The translations under genes and the position numbers were made by a program. DNA of 64,000 nt. Source: Pelobates cultripes (Eukaryota > Chordata > Amphibia > Anura > Pelobatidae). This document shows, piece after piece, positions 37,177 through 49,255 of this stretch; positions within the stretch are counted from its first letter, which is position 1, and the number at the start of each line of letters is the position of its first letter. The notes under the pieces were generated by a model. The model saw only the letters and a list, made by a program, of their open reading frames with translations, ran no database searches and was not told the DNA's origin. Where the stretch lies: NCBI GenBank assembly GCA_933207985.1, contig OW240912.1:73235834-73299833 (forward strand), in the 5' to 3' direction.

Positions 37177-38019
37177 TAGTCACTTGTCCTAGCCTTACCT
37201 ACTCTGGCTTCACCCTGACTACACTTAGCATGTTTCCTTTTGTTTTACTTTCTCTTAAAATATGCGGTTTATCTCGACATATTATGAAGTTTTCACGCCT
37301 TATTACCCAGTTTCTGTTTACAATAATATGTCATTGCTAATTTGTGTATTACTACTACTGCACATCAGAAAATCCACTCTACCTTCTCTCTTATAAAAAA
37401 CAAAAAAGTGCAGTAACTTTTGGCATTTCATATTGCTGTCATATTCATATCTTGACATATGTCATCCAATGAAATCTTTACACTTTCATGCCTGATAAAC
37501 TATGCACTGCAAAAATAAAGAATAACAAAACAAAAACAAAAAAAACACTTGTCAAATGATGAATGTCCCTTTAAGTAAATCTTTTCAAATTTTTGAATAC
37601 ACTTTTTCTAACAAACCTTGCATTCCTGTGTGCACTTTGGCTGTCATCAGGTGCTTCAAAAATGTAAGGGTAGATTTATCAAGGCAAAAGTTGGTGCTGT
37701 TCTGAAACAAAGTGCTAAATAAGTACCAGTAACCATGGAAACCAATTAACCAATTAATGGCAGCTAAATAGCTCAACTAAAGTAATCTTTGGATCTCATT
37801 GGCTCATAAATATCACCACATTTTCTATTTTAAATTGTACTCGTCTGGGGGTTTCTAAGCAGAGAGTCAATCCAAGATTGTTTTCCAGTGGTTATTGCAT
37901 CCAAAGTTACTATAACTTGGATTGATAATATTAATCTTTTTGGATTATTGTTTTAAAATGATTAATATAAATATGATTTCACGTGACCAAGCTATAGGTA
38001 CAAACATCTACCATATACA
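37177..38019. other. no gene recognised
   Basis: AT-rich. The first part ends in an A-rich run near 37510-37550 that may be a retroposon tail; the rest looks unique. Confidence 0.4.
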
Positions 38020-38027
38020 CTGTAAAG

Positions 38028-38163
38028 CAGGGGTGGGGAACCTTCCGCCCTCCAGATGTTTTGAACTACATCTCCCTTGATACTTTGCCAGCGTTGTGGC
38101 TTTAAGAGCATTATGGGAGATGAAGTCCAAAAAATCTGGAGGGCCGAAGGTTCCCCACCCCTG
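38028..38163. mobile_element. hAT-type MITE, 136 bp
   Basis: The termini CAGGGGTGGGGAACCTTC and GAAGGTTCCCCACCCCTG are inverted repeats. The flanks are CTGTAAAG (38020-38027) and CTGTAAAC (38164-38171), a 7/8 match. The interior continues the foldback imperfectly. Confidence 0.9.
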
Positions 38164-39238
38164 CTGTAAACAAATCGAGTATTTTTAATTGCACAACATA
38201 GGTGAATACATTCATACTACCCAACATATAACTGGAGGGATCATGCCAGTGAATCGGCAATCATTACAGTTGATAAGTGAGGTCACGAAGGGGGCTTGTC
38301 TTTTCATAAGGCATGCACTTGAGATTGACAAGCATTCTTCACATCAGCCAAGCTGCTGCTCCTGAAATGCTCTTATATGGGCAAAATTGCCCTGGAACGT
38401 TCTTGCACGGATTAAGTTTGATGTAAGTACTGCTCACATTTCAAGTTATGGAAACTTTTCTCTTGTATCTCTCTTCTAAGAACACAAAAGAAAAATCACA
38501 GGGCTCGGAGACAGGGGGCAATAGTAGGACTGTCCTACTTTATCTTGGAAACTTGGGAGGTATGTATATTACAGAGAATAACATTGCAATGCAATATTGG
38601 TGCATTGCAACATATCCTTACAATACACAAGTAATAAGAATAGGGTCTATGTCAATCATGTATAAGCAAGCAGTTTCTAAAATATAATTGTGATGGGCTT
38701 GTGCAGAAAACTTTAAATTAGGCATAGCACATGTAAATAAGCTGAATTGTAAATCACAATTGTTGCCAGTTACTTGTAGACAGAGTGATGACTGCCAGCA
38801 GACAGCAGCACTTTTATACTGCATTAATTTGCAAAGAACACAAACTGCCTTAGCAAGAAATCTTAACCCAGCCAGCATCAGATCACCTACAATAATCGGA
38901 ATACTGGCCATAAAATAATACATGGGCCATAATTTTATAGTGCTTGCTCAAAATAATTCTGAACCAGTATTTTATATATAGTATTATCATCTAAGAACAG
39001 AAAACTGTCAGGTATAATGGAGTTTTTACAATCTCTAGTATTTCAAATTAGATTAGCCCTATATGAAAAAGAAAGCGTGTGCTGTACCGATGAAGTCAGC
39101 CGGGCATGCGACGGATAAGATGCATTAATGCTTTTACTAGCTTGCGACTTAAAAGATTTATCCGGGGTGAGTCAAAAATCAGGAACCCCTCAAATACCTG
39201 TAAAATTCTAACTGTTAATTTAATCAATACCATTATTA

Positions 39239-39384
39239 GAGTTATTCTCTAAATTAGGAATTCAAAGGAAATTTCACATTTAAGATCAAAATAGCTAACC
39301 CGGAAAAAATCTCAAATTCAGGTGTGCATCCAGTTCAGCTACTTTGGCCCTACATTTGAATTTTCACTTTAGTAAATAACCCTA
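39239..39384. mobile_element. MITE, GAGTTATT family
   Basis: GAGTTATTCTCTAAATTAGG and ACTTTAGTAAATAACCC are imperfect inverted termini. The interior includes AGCTAACCCGG, as in the 12.7 kb copy. Confidence 0.6.
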
Positions 39385-39396
39385 TATGTATTAGAC

Positions 39397-39730
39397 AAGG
39401 GGTGCCTAATACGTAAATCCCTAGATGTTGCAGAACTACAACTCCAATGATGCTTTGCATGCCTTTAGAATTCCTTTAGAATGCCAAAGCATCATAGAAA
39501 TATAGAAACATAGAATGTGATGGCAGATAAGAACCATTCGGCCCATCTAGTCTGCCCAATTTTTTAAAATACTTTCATTAGTCCCTGGCCTTATCTTATA
39601 GTTAGGATAGCCTTATGCTTATCCCACGCATGCTTAAACTCCTTCACTGTGTTAACCTCTACCACTTCAGCTGGAAGGCTGGAAGTTGTAGTTTTTAAAC
39701 ATATGGGGATCGACCCTTTAGGCACCCCTG
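39397..39730. mobile_element. hAT-type MITE with nested repeat
   Basis: The ends AAGGGGTGCC and GGCACCCCTG are inverted apart from the first base. TATTAGAC is duplicated at 39389-39396 and 39731-39738. The middle (about 39497-39690) is a different repeat, beginning near ATAGAAACATAGAATGTGAT and including GGCCCATCTAGTCTGCCC, a sequence common in frog genomes in my recollection. Confidence 0.78.
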
Positions 39731-39787
39731 TATTAGACCAATGCAAGCACATATGACATATGTTACCATTCCACTCCTGTATTTGAA

Positions 39788-40485
39788 TTATAGCTTTCTA
39801 AAATGAAGGAGAAATAAAGGAAAAATAGGCTGTTTTATAAAATAGAGATAGTTTCGAAATCAATATTGAGTCCCTTGGAGCTAAAGTACGTAACTGAAAG
39901 ATCCATTCTGATTCCTGAATGCTCAACTTCTTCACATTATCCCCCCTCTCCAATGTATATTAACTTTATCTATTGCACAGAATTCTAGATATTTAGGATC
40001 TGACCCATGTTTTTCTAAAAAAATGTCTAGAAACACTGTGATTTTAAACCCCTTTTTTTATATTTCGATATGTTCACTCATTCTTACTTTTATTTGTCTA
40101 GATGTCTTACCCACATACTGTAGTCCACAACTGCACCACAGTAAGTAGATTACGTTGTGGGAGTGGCATGTGATAAGGATTTCATTTTATACTCATTCTT
40201 ACGAATAGCAGAGCAAAAATTAAAAACATTTTTATTTGATATTTTTGTATTTTGACATGCATTGCACATCCCACAATAAAAAAAACCTTTGTGATCTTGA
40301 GACCAATCTGTTAAAAAATTCCTAGGGACTTTGTCTTTTATAAAACTTTTGGTTAAAATTTGTTTTTAAAATTATTTGCACCCTTAAAAATAAATCTTGG
40401 TTTTGGCCAATATATTCTCAAATATAGTCCTCATGTTGAAGAATGTGCCAATTTTTATTAATTACTTTTTTAACATTGTTCACAA
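39788..40485 (-). mobile_element. Penelope-like element fragment, inverted arm
   Basis: This is the minus-strand copy of the element's 3' coding part. Translated, it contains HNVIYLLWCSCGLQYVGKT and SRQIKVRMSEH, the GIY-YIG core, with several stops downstream. It mirrors 41440-42046 on the plus strand: GATAGCTTTCTAAAATGAA near 39789 is the complement of the sequence near 42045. The two copies are head-to-head. This arm keeps the GIY-YIG core that the other has lost. Confidence 0.85.
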
Positions 40486-42046
40486 TAGTGTCTGGGATAA
40501 ATTCTGTTTTATCCTATCTGTCCCAATATATGGATTTTCACTTACAACCTTTAGTCAAACGAGCCCCATCATTTTTACAGGATTCTATGTGACTTTTAAA
40601 TATTTTAAACAATTTTATATGGAATGAAGATTACTTGCTAATAACGTGTTACGTTACCAGCCTATATAAAAATATAGAACATGAAAAAGGCTGTGAGGCT
40701 GTGGAGTTTTTTCTTAAATTCATCTAATCAATATAAAGAGAAACAAAATACATTTATTTTAGAAGGAATCAAAATTATTTTAAATCACAACTATTTTTGG
40801 TTTGAAGATGATTTCATTTTGCAAATAAAGGGTACTACAATGGGGACCAAGTTTGCGCCAAGTTATGCCAACCTTTTTATGGCTTATTGGGAGAATCATT
40901 TTATTCATCAGGGATATGAATTTGACACAAACTTGGTCTTATATAAGAGGTATATAGATTAAATTTTTATCATATGGAAGGGATCTAGAGAGTCTTTTAA
41001 AGTTTTTTTAAATGATCTTAATACTAAAATTGGGGCATTCTCCTTACCAAGAGTGTCAGTAACACGAGCATTGATTTTTTTAGATCCAAATATATATATA
41101 TTTAAAATAACGCACTAATGACTCACACTTTTTTAAAATAGGTTGCTGTCAATAGTTACATTGAATTAGACAGTTGTCATCACCATCCCTGGTTGTCGAA
41201 TATACCCAAGGGACAATTCCTGTGGATTCGCAGAAATTTTACCAATCAGACAGATTTTATTACCCAGGCTACTGTTTTTAAAAAAAAAAACAGTTTAAAA
41301 AATAAACCGGATATGACAGCCAGGATTTAAAAAAATAATATAAACAGAGTCGCCAATTTAGAAAGATCCCCTTTGCTCCAATATAAAAAGTAAGACACAA
41401 CAAAAATTAAAAATGAACAAATTCCATTAATTTTTTTTATTTTTCTAGTAATATAGCCAATGTTAAAAAAGGAATTAATAAAAATTGGCACATCCTTCAA
41501 CATGAGGATGATATTCGAGAATATATTAGCCAAAAACCAAGATTTATTTTTAGGGGTGCAAATAATTTGAAACAAATTTTAACCAAAAGTTTTATAAAAG
41601 ACAAAGTCCCTAGGATTTTTTTTTTTACAGATTGGTCTCAAGATCACAATGGTTTTATTCATTGTGGGATGTGCAATGCATGTCGAAATACAAAAATATC
41701 AAATAAAAAATGTTTGAATTTTTGCTCTGCTATTCGTAAGAATGAGTATAAAATGAAATCCCTTATCACATGCCACTCCCACAACGTAATCTACTTACTG
41801 TGGTGAAATTTTTTAGAAAAACATGTGTCAGATCCTAAATATCTAGAATTCTGTGCAATAGATAAAGTTAATATACATTGAAGAGGAGGGTATCTTGTGA
41901 AGAAGTTGAGTATTGAGGAATCAAAATGGAACTTTGAGTGACGTACTTTAGCGCCAAAGGGACTCAATATTGATTTTGAAATTAACTATTTTCTAAAACA
42001 TCTTCTTTTTCCTTGATTTCTCTTTCATTTTAGAAAGCTATCACGC
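40486..42046 (+). pseudogene. Penelope-like RT/GIY-YIG pseudogene
   Basis: The frame reads ITCYVTSLYKNIEHEKGCEA, where the family has Asp before VTSLY; here it is Tyr (40650-40652), so the motif A aspartate is gone. A frameshift lies near 40680. GTTMGTKFAPSYANLFMAYWE, the Penelope RT hallmark, follows at 40831-40893. YID and then a TAA (40951-40962) stand where the second catalytic Asp of YIDD is expected. The linker CGMCNACRNTKISNKKC follows at 41669-41720, then NVIYLLW; about 130 bases holding the GIY-YIG core are deleted relative to the inverted arm. The element is dead. Confidence 0.88.
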
Positions 42047-42564
42047 ACTCTTCTAATTTCTATTTATTTATTTTCTGGGTTATAAGTTTTAAATTTAAAT
42101 ATTTTAGAACAATCCCCTATTTTGGATATGTGTTTTATTATTTTTAGTAATCACTATTTATGTTTGCATGTTTTAACTTTTATCCTTTTGCCCTTTCTTT
42201 TATATGCTACTCCGGAATTTATCCCTGTTTAAATATGGCGCCCGTGGCTTCGGGCTTACAAGACTCTGAGACTGCATTTATATCAGTCATTTATTTGATT
42301 GATTTCCTCTTTGGACAACATTACTATCCGTCGGGGAGAATAGTTCTGCACATAGACGTCACAGGAAGTGACGTATCGGCACCCGACATGCAAATCTGAT
42401 GCGTAACAGGAAATGACGTAACGCAATCTACATGACAACGGAGGTTATTGAAAAAGATCCTGGAGAATCTTCAGCTGACTGTACCTGGAAGAAAGAATTT
42501 TTCTTTTATGTATTTATATTTTTACTGTCCCTTTCCTATTCTGTTTATTCGATTACTTATTTAA

Positions 42565-43040
42565 AGGACCACTATAGTGCCAGGAAAACATACTCATTTT
42601 CCTGGCACTATAGGGTCTCTAGGTCCCCCCCACCCTCTGGGCCCCCCTCCCGCCGGCCTCTAGGGGGTTTAATCTTACCTGTTTTCCCCCACCAGGCTCC
42701 CTCGGCGTGGGGAACTGTCCTCCTCCTTTTCGCTGTCATCGGCTGAATGCGCATGGGCAGCAAGAGCTGCGCGTGCATTCAGCCAGTCCATAGGAAAGCA
42801 TTCTCAATGCTTTCCTATGGATGCTGGAGTCTTTTCTCTGTGAAAATCACAGTGAGAAGTGCGGAAGCGCCTCTAGCGGCTGACAATGAGACAGCCACTA
42901 GAGGCTGGATTAACCCATAGGTAAACATAGCAGTTTCTCTGAAACTGCTATGTTTACAGCAAAAAGGGTTAAACCTAGATGGACCTGACACCCAGACCAC
43001 TTCATTAAGCTGAAGTGGTCTGGGTGCCTAAAGTGTTCCA
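42565..43040 (+). mobile_element. TTAA-flanked MITE nested in Penelope-like 3' region
   Basis: The element runs from AGGACCACTATAGTGCC to AAGTGTTCCA, with TTAA at 42561-42564 and 43041-43044. It has internal inverted segments (GTGCCAGGAAAA against TTTTCCTGGCAC; a pair around CATAGCAGTTTC). It belongs to the same family as the copy at 51530/58617 but in the opposite orientation, and it splits the 3' region of the Penelope-like element. Confidence 0.85.
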
Positions 43041-43224
43041 TTAAGAGGTTACCAATATGGCGGAGATTTTATGTCCGAACCGGAAACGATGCCATTTTGG
43101 GGGTGGCAAATACGTATCCGGTCCTGACCATATTTGGAGATGGGAGTGTTTCTTGTAGAACATGTATATCTCATTGTTAATTAGTATATACATATATAAG
43201 CATGTTTAGACCAGTGCAATATTC

Positions 43225-43284
43225 AACATAACCTGAGGAAGACCCATTGCAGGGTTGAAACGCGTTGTGCAAATATTTTATGTT
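43225..43284 (+). ncRNA. hammerhead-like structured motif at Penelope-like end (candidate)
   Basis: AACATAA (43225-43231) can pair with TTATGTT (43278-43284). Inside are CTGAGGAAG, a stem ACCC/GGGT and GAAAC, then GCGTTGTGC. The order outer stem, CTGA box, stem, GAAA box copies the hammerhead layout known from Penelope-like elements. However, the CTGATGA box is altered (CTGAGGAAG) and no clean cleavage triplet is evident, so activity is doubtful. Confidence 0.4.
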
Positions 43285-43340
43285 TATGTTTTATTGAATA
43301 AATCATTTTGAGCAACTTACCTCTTCATGGAGTTCTTGAT

Positions 43341-43944
43341 TTCAGAAATCTTGCACTCTGTGGGACCCCATTATTGAAGGAAGCTACTTTGTGTCCTTAA
43401 AAAGACATACATGCTTTATAAGTCCAGAGCCAACTTTAATGGGCTCAGAAAATTGTGAGTCTTCCTAATTCTGACAGCTACTTACAGAAACATATATACA
43501 GATTACACTATGTTGTGTTTTATTTTTACCTCTGTATAGGAGATGTTTGTGTTATCTATAAAAAGATGAATATATATGTAAGGTAACAATTCCTTTTATT
43601 TGTGTGCGCTTATCACCTTTTTTCAGCTTTGCACTGGGGAAGTGCCTGGAGGGCAGACGGTCCTTCAGTAAGTGTTGTTTAATGCAACAATCCCTGTTTG
43701 GCAAAGTGTTGGGCTGGAGGCCATAGCCAGTGGAGAGCCACCAGCTGTCTCCTCTCTCTATGCTTGCTATGTAAAGAGAAGCTTGTGACCAGTGGTTCAG
43801 CAACAATTAACTAGCCTCTTCTGTATGTCCAATACAAGGAGTCCTACCCATGGCATCATGTCCTTGTGAGAGTGAATCATTGAAGACTAGAGGCACAATG
43901 TACAGCTGGAGGTTGGGAACTGGGAATCCAAAGCCTATTTTTAG
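43341..43944. other. no gene recognised
   Basis: Unique-looking intronic sequence with no motif. Confidence 0.45.
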
Positions 43945-44025
43945 ATGGATGGAATATTATGCAGGCTGTGTGGAATATTATGCAGGCTGTGTGGAATATT
44001 ATGCAGGCTGTGTGGAATATTATGG
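43945..44025 (+). repeat. four tandem 21-base units
   Basis: TGGAATATTATGCAGGCTGTG is repeated three times nearly perfectly, plus a partial fourth. The short frame across it gains EYYAGCV repeats, which is an artefact. Confidence 0.93.
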
Positions 44026-45499
44026 GACAGGGAAGTGGGCTTGGAAGCAGGAAAGCTCTACTGCTGGTTGGCACCATTCTGACCTCAGGAGCAGTATTAG
44101 CAATTAACCCCCCTTGACGGGCAGCAAATGGAGAGTGCAACTTTTATTTAAATCCCTGGATTCACAAAAATTAGCATAAAAAACGAAAACTAAGCAGTAA
44201 TGTTACATATAGATTGATGTTCAGTGGTACCTATCATTACAATTCTGAATATTTACATAATTATCGTTTTACCTTTACTTATTCATACTTTGCAGAAAAC
44301 AATAAAAAAAATGTGGGGGTTGGTATGCCATATAAGAGGCATGATGGTGTCACTCAGATGGACATGCATGTGATTTAAACACAATTGGAAGGATGCTTGA
44401 CATGGTCATGTATGTTTACCCAAGAAAATGCCCAAGTGTGCACATGTATGTTTGGAATATCACAGGAGAATGTTGGTACCTGTACTTGGATGTGCTGCAG
44501 ACCAATATGTAGGGGTGTGATTGCGGCTGCGGCCAGGGGCGAGAAATTTTAGGTGATTTACTAATAACAATTTATACATCTAAAATGTGATTTACAACAA
44601 GAACAATGGATCTTATTTACACGACCTGATTTCTAAACACATTTATTGTAGTTTAAAAACACAGGGTTTTATCCTCCTAATAGTGTAGTCTGCCACTTGA
44701 GATGCAACACGCCTCCAATTAAATGCTGCTATCAACAGCATTTGATTGAGGAACCAAGTGCAACTTGGTTCTGGGGGCGGAAGACAACCACTAGAGGTGT
44801 AATTAACCATGCAATGTAATCATTGCCATTTTTACAAAACAGCAATATTTTACATTAAATGGTTCAAACCACAAACCTACTCATTGAGATGAAGGTATGG
44901 AAGATGTAAGCGATTCTATAAATTGGTGAGAATTACCTAGGGCCATTATGTGGCTCCACTTGGTAATTAGATCAAGGAGATCCCTGCTCATTATATTATA
45001 CCAACACCCAAATATATAATGGAATGATAAATATGGGTGGGATTTAGTAAGTTTTGATGTTTGAGTTCCTAAAATTTGCATTAAACGTCTGCAAAGATTT
45101 CAGGAAATCCAAAATTAGCTTCAAAATTTAGTTTGAGTTTGCAATTCATGTTATGCTGAACAAGTAAAAAATGATGATGATGAACATAACCTAACTGTAT
45201 TCCTGGTACATACATCTGAATAGACTGTATATTAGTCATAACATCTTTTTGGCTCTTGGTAACCCCTGTTGTTTTTGGAGTATCCTTGTGGGTGGAACAT
45301 AACCAAGCATTCTTAGTGACAACATGAGCTATTTATGTATTTGGTAATTGGTAAAAATTGTGTTTCTCAACCTTTTCGCTCCAGGTACCTTCGCAAAAGA
45401 ATGTCCAATCAAGAACCCCCAGTATTAATTTTTTAACGAAAATGAAGCACAACCACCGAGTGCTACCCAGAAAAGGCCATGAAATCTTGAGAATAAGCT
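44026..45499. other. no gene recognised
   Basis: Intronic AT-rich sequence. CTGCTATCAACAGCATTTG near 44730 is a small hairpin, possibly MITE-derived. Confidence 0.4.
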
Positions 45500-45820
45500 A
45501 GTGCACGCATATAATAATGTAAGTTTAATAGCTGTGGAGCTCTGTGATGTAATCGTACTCAATGCACAATATTGTGAGTTTTAGAGGTGTGGAGCTCTAT
45601 GATGGATTCAAACACTGCATATTATTTTGCATTTTCTAGCTGTAGAGCTTTGTGATACGTTCCTACACAAAATACATGAATGTGAATTTTATGGCTGGGG
45701 TGCTTTCTGAATAAGTCATGCACACTGCATATTTTTGTGAGTTTTATTGCTGTGGAGCTCTGTGATGAACTCACACACTGCACATTATAGTGCGTTTTAT
45801 GTGGAGCTCTCAGAGCCAGA
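45500..45820 (+). repeat. degenerate minisatellite, period about 50-60 bases
   Basis: GCTGTGGAGCTCTGTGATG or close variants occur near 45531, 45589, 45640, 45695, 45752 and 45801, separated by CACACTGCATATTTT-like stretches. Confidence 0.8.
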
Positions 45821-46741
45821 TACACTCATACATTCTCCATTCAGAACTCCTAAAAAACAGACATAAGGATACTGCCAAAAGCAAAGGGGGCAGAGTGATA
45901 GTATTCTAAAGTGGAAATGTCTGTCCAAACATAGGACACTGCACATCCATTCCACATTAATCTCAACACTCCAGTGATGGCTGAATGAATTGCTATGCCT
46001 TGTAATGATTGCTAACAATTTGGTGACCCATGGTGTGCCAGAACATATAATGTAAATTTTGGATTTAATAAAGGATTTGCCTAACTCATTTTACTGAAGA
46101 AGTTAAATTAAATCAAATGACATGGATGAGAAATGAAAGCCCTTAACTTCATAAAATATCATTATGCATGTCAAATGCAGCCAGTGTGTTTTACAGAACA
46201 ACTGAAGTTGACTACAATTCCCATCATTTGTAAATACAAAAGTAATAAATCATTAAGGAATATCCCCCCAAAAAACAATAAATGTATCGGATATTACTTA
46301 TTTTAACTCTTTCCTTGTTTCAGACACTGGCACTAAATTTTATTGCATTGATGCATTATGAGAAGCTGGCCAGTGTGCAATAAAAGCCATTAGCGTTACT
46401 TATAAATGTTTTCTACAAAATGTGTTACTCTTGTCCATCTAACTTGGGCGCTTGTAAAATGATCTATTTTTTATGTGTATGTATATTTAATAATTCATAT
46501 TTTCCTTTCAAAGTAAATTACATTCACAGCAGACAGGAATTTGTGCACTGAAGGGAGTGTGCGGAGAAAATATCCGTGGGAACGTTAATGGATTGCAGAT
46601 ATGAGCAAGAAAAAAATCCATTAGACAGTAGAACAATAGTGAATTCCTATCACTATTACTCACTATTATACAGGTCTTTTCCTACTACACTCAAAGTCAT
46701 TCTGGTTTTCTGAAATTAATGTTAATGCTAACCCGTTGGCA

Positions 46742-46911
46742 TGTATTCACTAAACTCAGAACTGCGCGCATTAAAAACTGAACAATTAAGGATAAAACAG
46801 TCATGCGGTAATTATGGTACATCTATAGTTGAAATGATTTTTCCAGATCAGCTTTATCAGCTTAGATTTCGCCATTCCATTTTAATTTCACAACAGGTTT
46901 AGTGAATAAAC
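46742..46911. mobile_element. MITE, TATTCACTAAA family
   Basis: TGTATTCACTAAAC and GTTTAGTGAATAAAC are inverted termini, and the interior has GCTTTATCAGCTTAGATTTC. It is diverged from the other copies. Confidence 0.6.
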
Positions 46912-47861
46912 TGGATAGAGGGACAGACGATGTCATTAAACACCAACTATACAGTGAATTGAAATTTTCATTTCACCATTTCGGCAAAATTAGCCAATGG
47001 CTACAGCCATTTTCTCCTGCGAATCACCTATTTTGTCCTATGTACTTCATTTCAGTGTTATTCAATATAATTCGTTGGTTGACATATTACGAACAATATC
47101 TCTGACACTAAACAGTTACATGTAAAAGCCCAGGATATATTAAAGAACACACAATATAATATCAGAATATACATAGCATAATATTATATATTTAACCAAT
47201 GCTTTCAGCCACCATGTTATAATGTACTATTCAAATCACAGGAGAGATGCTCCCACTACAAAGTTAATTGTTGCAGCAGATAACGATTCCAGTGGATTAT
47301 TAAGGTGTGACTGCAAAATTCTGTGTCTGAGTGTGATACTGAGAAATAGGCACTAGGCAGCCTTCATTCTGTTTGTAGCATATGCTTTGAATGTTAGAAT
47401 CAAAGAGAATCTCAACGTTCTGTTAGTACATAGGCTCTGTAGTATTTCATAAGAACTCGAGAGGAATTTCTTGTAAATGCAGCACCTTCCTATTTGCTGT
47501 CACCTACTATCATACATGCAGATTTTGCAATATGTAGACACGATGTCTACTACACATTCCATCCTCTGAAACAAGCAAGGGAATGAATGGGTCCAAAAGA
47601 CAGCTGAGCCATTGGGTCTGATGTAAATCCCAGAGCCACGTATTGATCCACTTGCTGTCTGGGAATCAATAAGAGTGTTTTATGAGGGCATTAAACCCCT
47701 TTCTCCTTCAGGCCCAAGTCTTTACTCTCATGAGCTTACAATTTCTGGTTAAACTGTCATTTTTTTAATTCCCTGCCCTATCCATTTTCATCTTCACCTC
47801 TGTGTTACCCCATTCACTCACAGATCAGAACACTTTCATTCCTAGACAAACTCAAAGTCAT

Positions 47862-48000
47862 TATTGTTATTTATTAAGCATGCATCACAATGTACAGTGC
47901 ACACCAAGGATGGGGTTGATAGGGAAAGCCTAAGCATCAAGAGAAAAAAGTCAGGAGGGACTTGCCCTTTGGGCTCACACTCTAAAAGGAACAATCCATA
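47862..48000 (+). repeat. dispersed repeat remnant
   Basis: ATTTATTAAGCATGCATCAC with ACAATGTACAGTGCAC and GGGCTCACACTCTAA resembles a decayed copy of a repeat I recall as common in frogs (a GCGCTGTACAATG-type block followed by AGCTCACAATCT). Confidence 0.35.
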
Positions 48001-49255
48001 GGTTTATGTGGTCATACTCTGTGCAAGTGAGGTAGCTTGCTAGGGGTACAATATGTTTCAAAGTACAGACTGAATTCTCTTATCAGAGTAGACGTTTAAT
48101 CTGAATACCTAATAGGAATTTTCCCTTAGATTTGAATATAGGAATTGCTATTCAGTAAGCAGTGTAAATCCAGACTGTTAAGAGAATTCAGCCATGTAGA
48201 ACATATTGTATCCCAATTAAATATGATAATTTAAAGTAATCCTATAAGATTTATGATGCATTAGGTATTCCCTATTGCCATAACAAATCAGGTTGAAAGC
48301 AGTTGATAGTGCCTTCTGTTTTTTTAATCCAATGTAAACAAATAATATATGCAAAGAGTTAACCTCAGATTACTAGCCGTATAATTAATCTGCTGATCAG
48401 AACCAAAGCATTTGGAATAGTCTTAGACTGCGACGGGTACATTGTTTGAATTTGGCTAAATTTACGATTAGCCTCTAAGAAGCCCACTCTGTGTCTCAGA
48501 AGAATGGGTTAAACCAGCTAACAATGACATATAAATCTTGCCATGCTTGCTCCCCCTCTCCACCCTCTGTTTCCCTGGCTGATTTACAGAACAGATTCAA
48601 TCTCCAAATGCTGACACGGTCAGAAATATATTGGCTGCAAAGGGAGCCTGGATCCTGCTACACCCATTAATGAAGAAAGTGTTTGTAATATGGTACAGTG
48701 AGCAGCACATGCTCCCAAGCAAACCAGGGGAGGCACATTGCCAAAACATCCTTTAATCAGGAGAGCAAGACTGCTAGTTTCATAGTAATACCACCCCATC
48801 CACATGTTCACGGTACATACACATCACACATGATATGGCATTTATATACTATATATGTCTTTGGAGGTTCCAAGTGTTGAGGAAATTAACATCTAGTATA
48901 GTAATTAGCAATGACTCCAACTCCAACTATGCTTAGCCAGCTGTAAGCTAGGTATGGCAGTAGCTGTAGGAGCCACGCTGTAGTCTTTTAGAACCACTGG
49001 AATGTAAGGGATTTCCCAATGATTCACCTTACAGCGTCAGTAGCAAACCTCACATTATTACTGCTTACACTGGCGACACGACAGTAGAACAGTGTGATAT
49101 TGGGCACTGCCAGACTCTATGGCAGCAGAAGGGTTAAGTCAGGAAGTATAGTCAGAATTAACAGATAATACATTAAATTCACCGCCACCTGCCAAACAGT
49201 GCAGTTTGCACATTTTACACAAAACTACAAATCACAATGGGGAGCTCATACTCAC
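48001..49255. other. no gene recognised
   Basis: Intronic sequence between the repeat remnant and the exon 1 donor; no exon or repeat recognised. Confidence 0.45.

Larger units (their letters stand above)
42047..43340 (+). mobile_element. Penelope-like 3' non-coding region
   Basis: This continues the plus-strand element beyond its coding part to an end with CCTGAGGAAGACCC (43232-43245), GGGTTGAAACGCG (43252-43264) and AATAAA (43300-43305). A TTAA MITE interrupts it at 42565-43040. The layout is the same as in the minus-strand copy at 2150-2840. The exact 3' terminus is not certain. Confidence 0.7.
26119..49255 (-). other. trarg1 intron between the two coding exons (23.1 kb)
   Basis: The intron is bounded by a GTGAGT donor and a TTTCACTAG acceptor on the minus strand. 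It holds no other exon that I can recognise and is largely built of transposable elements listed separately. The most intact mobile elements inside it lie on the plus strand or are foldbacks. Confidence 0.85.
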
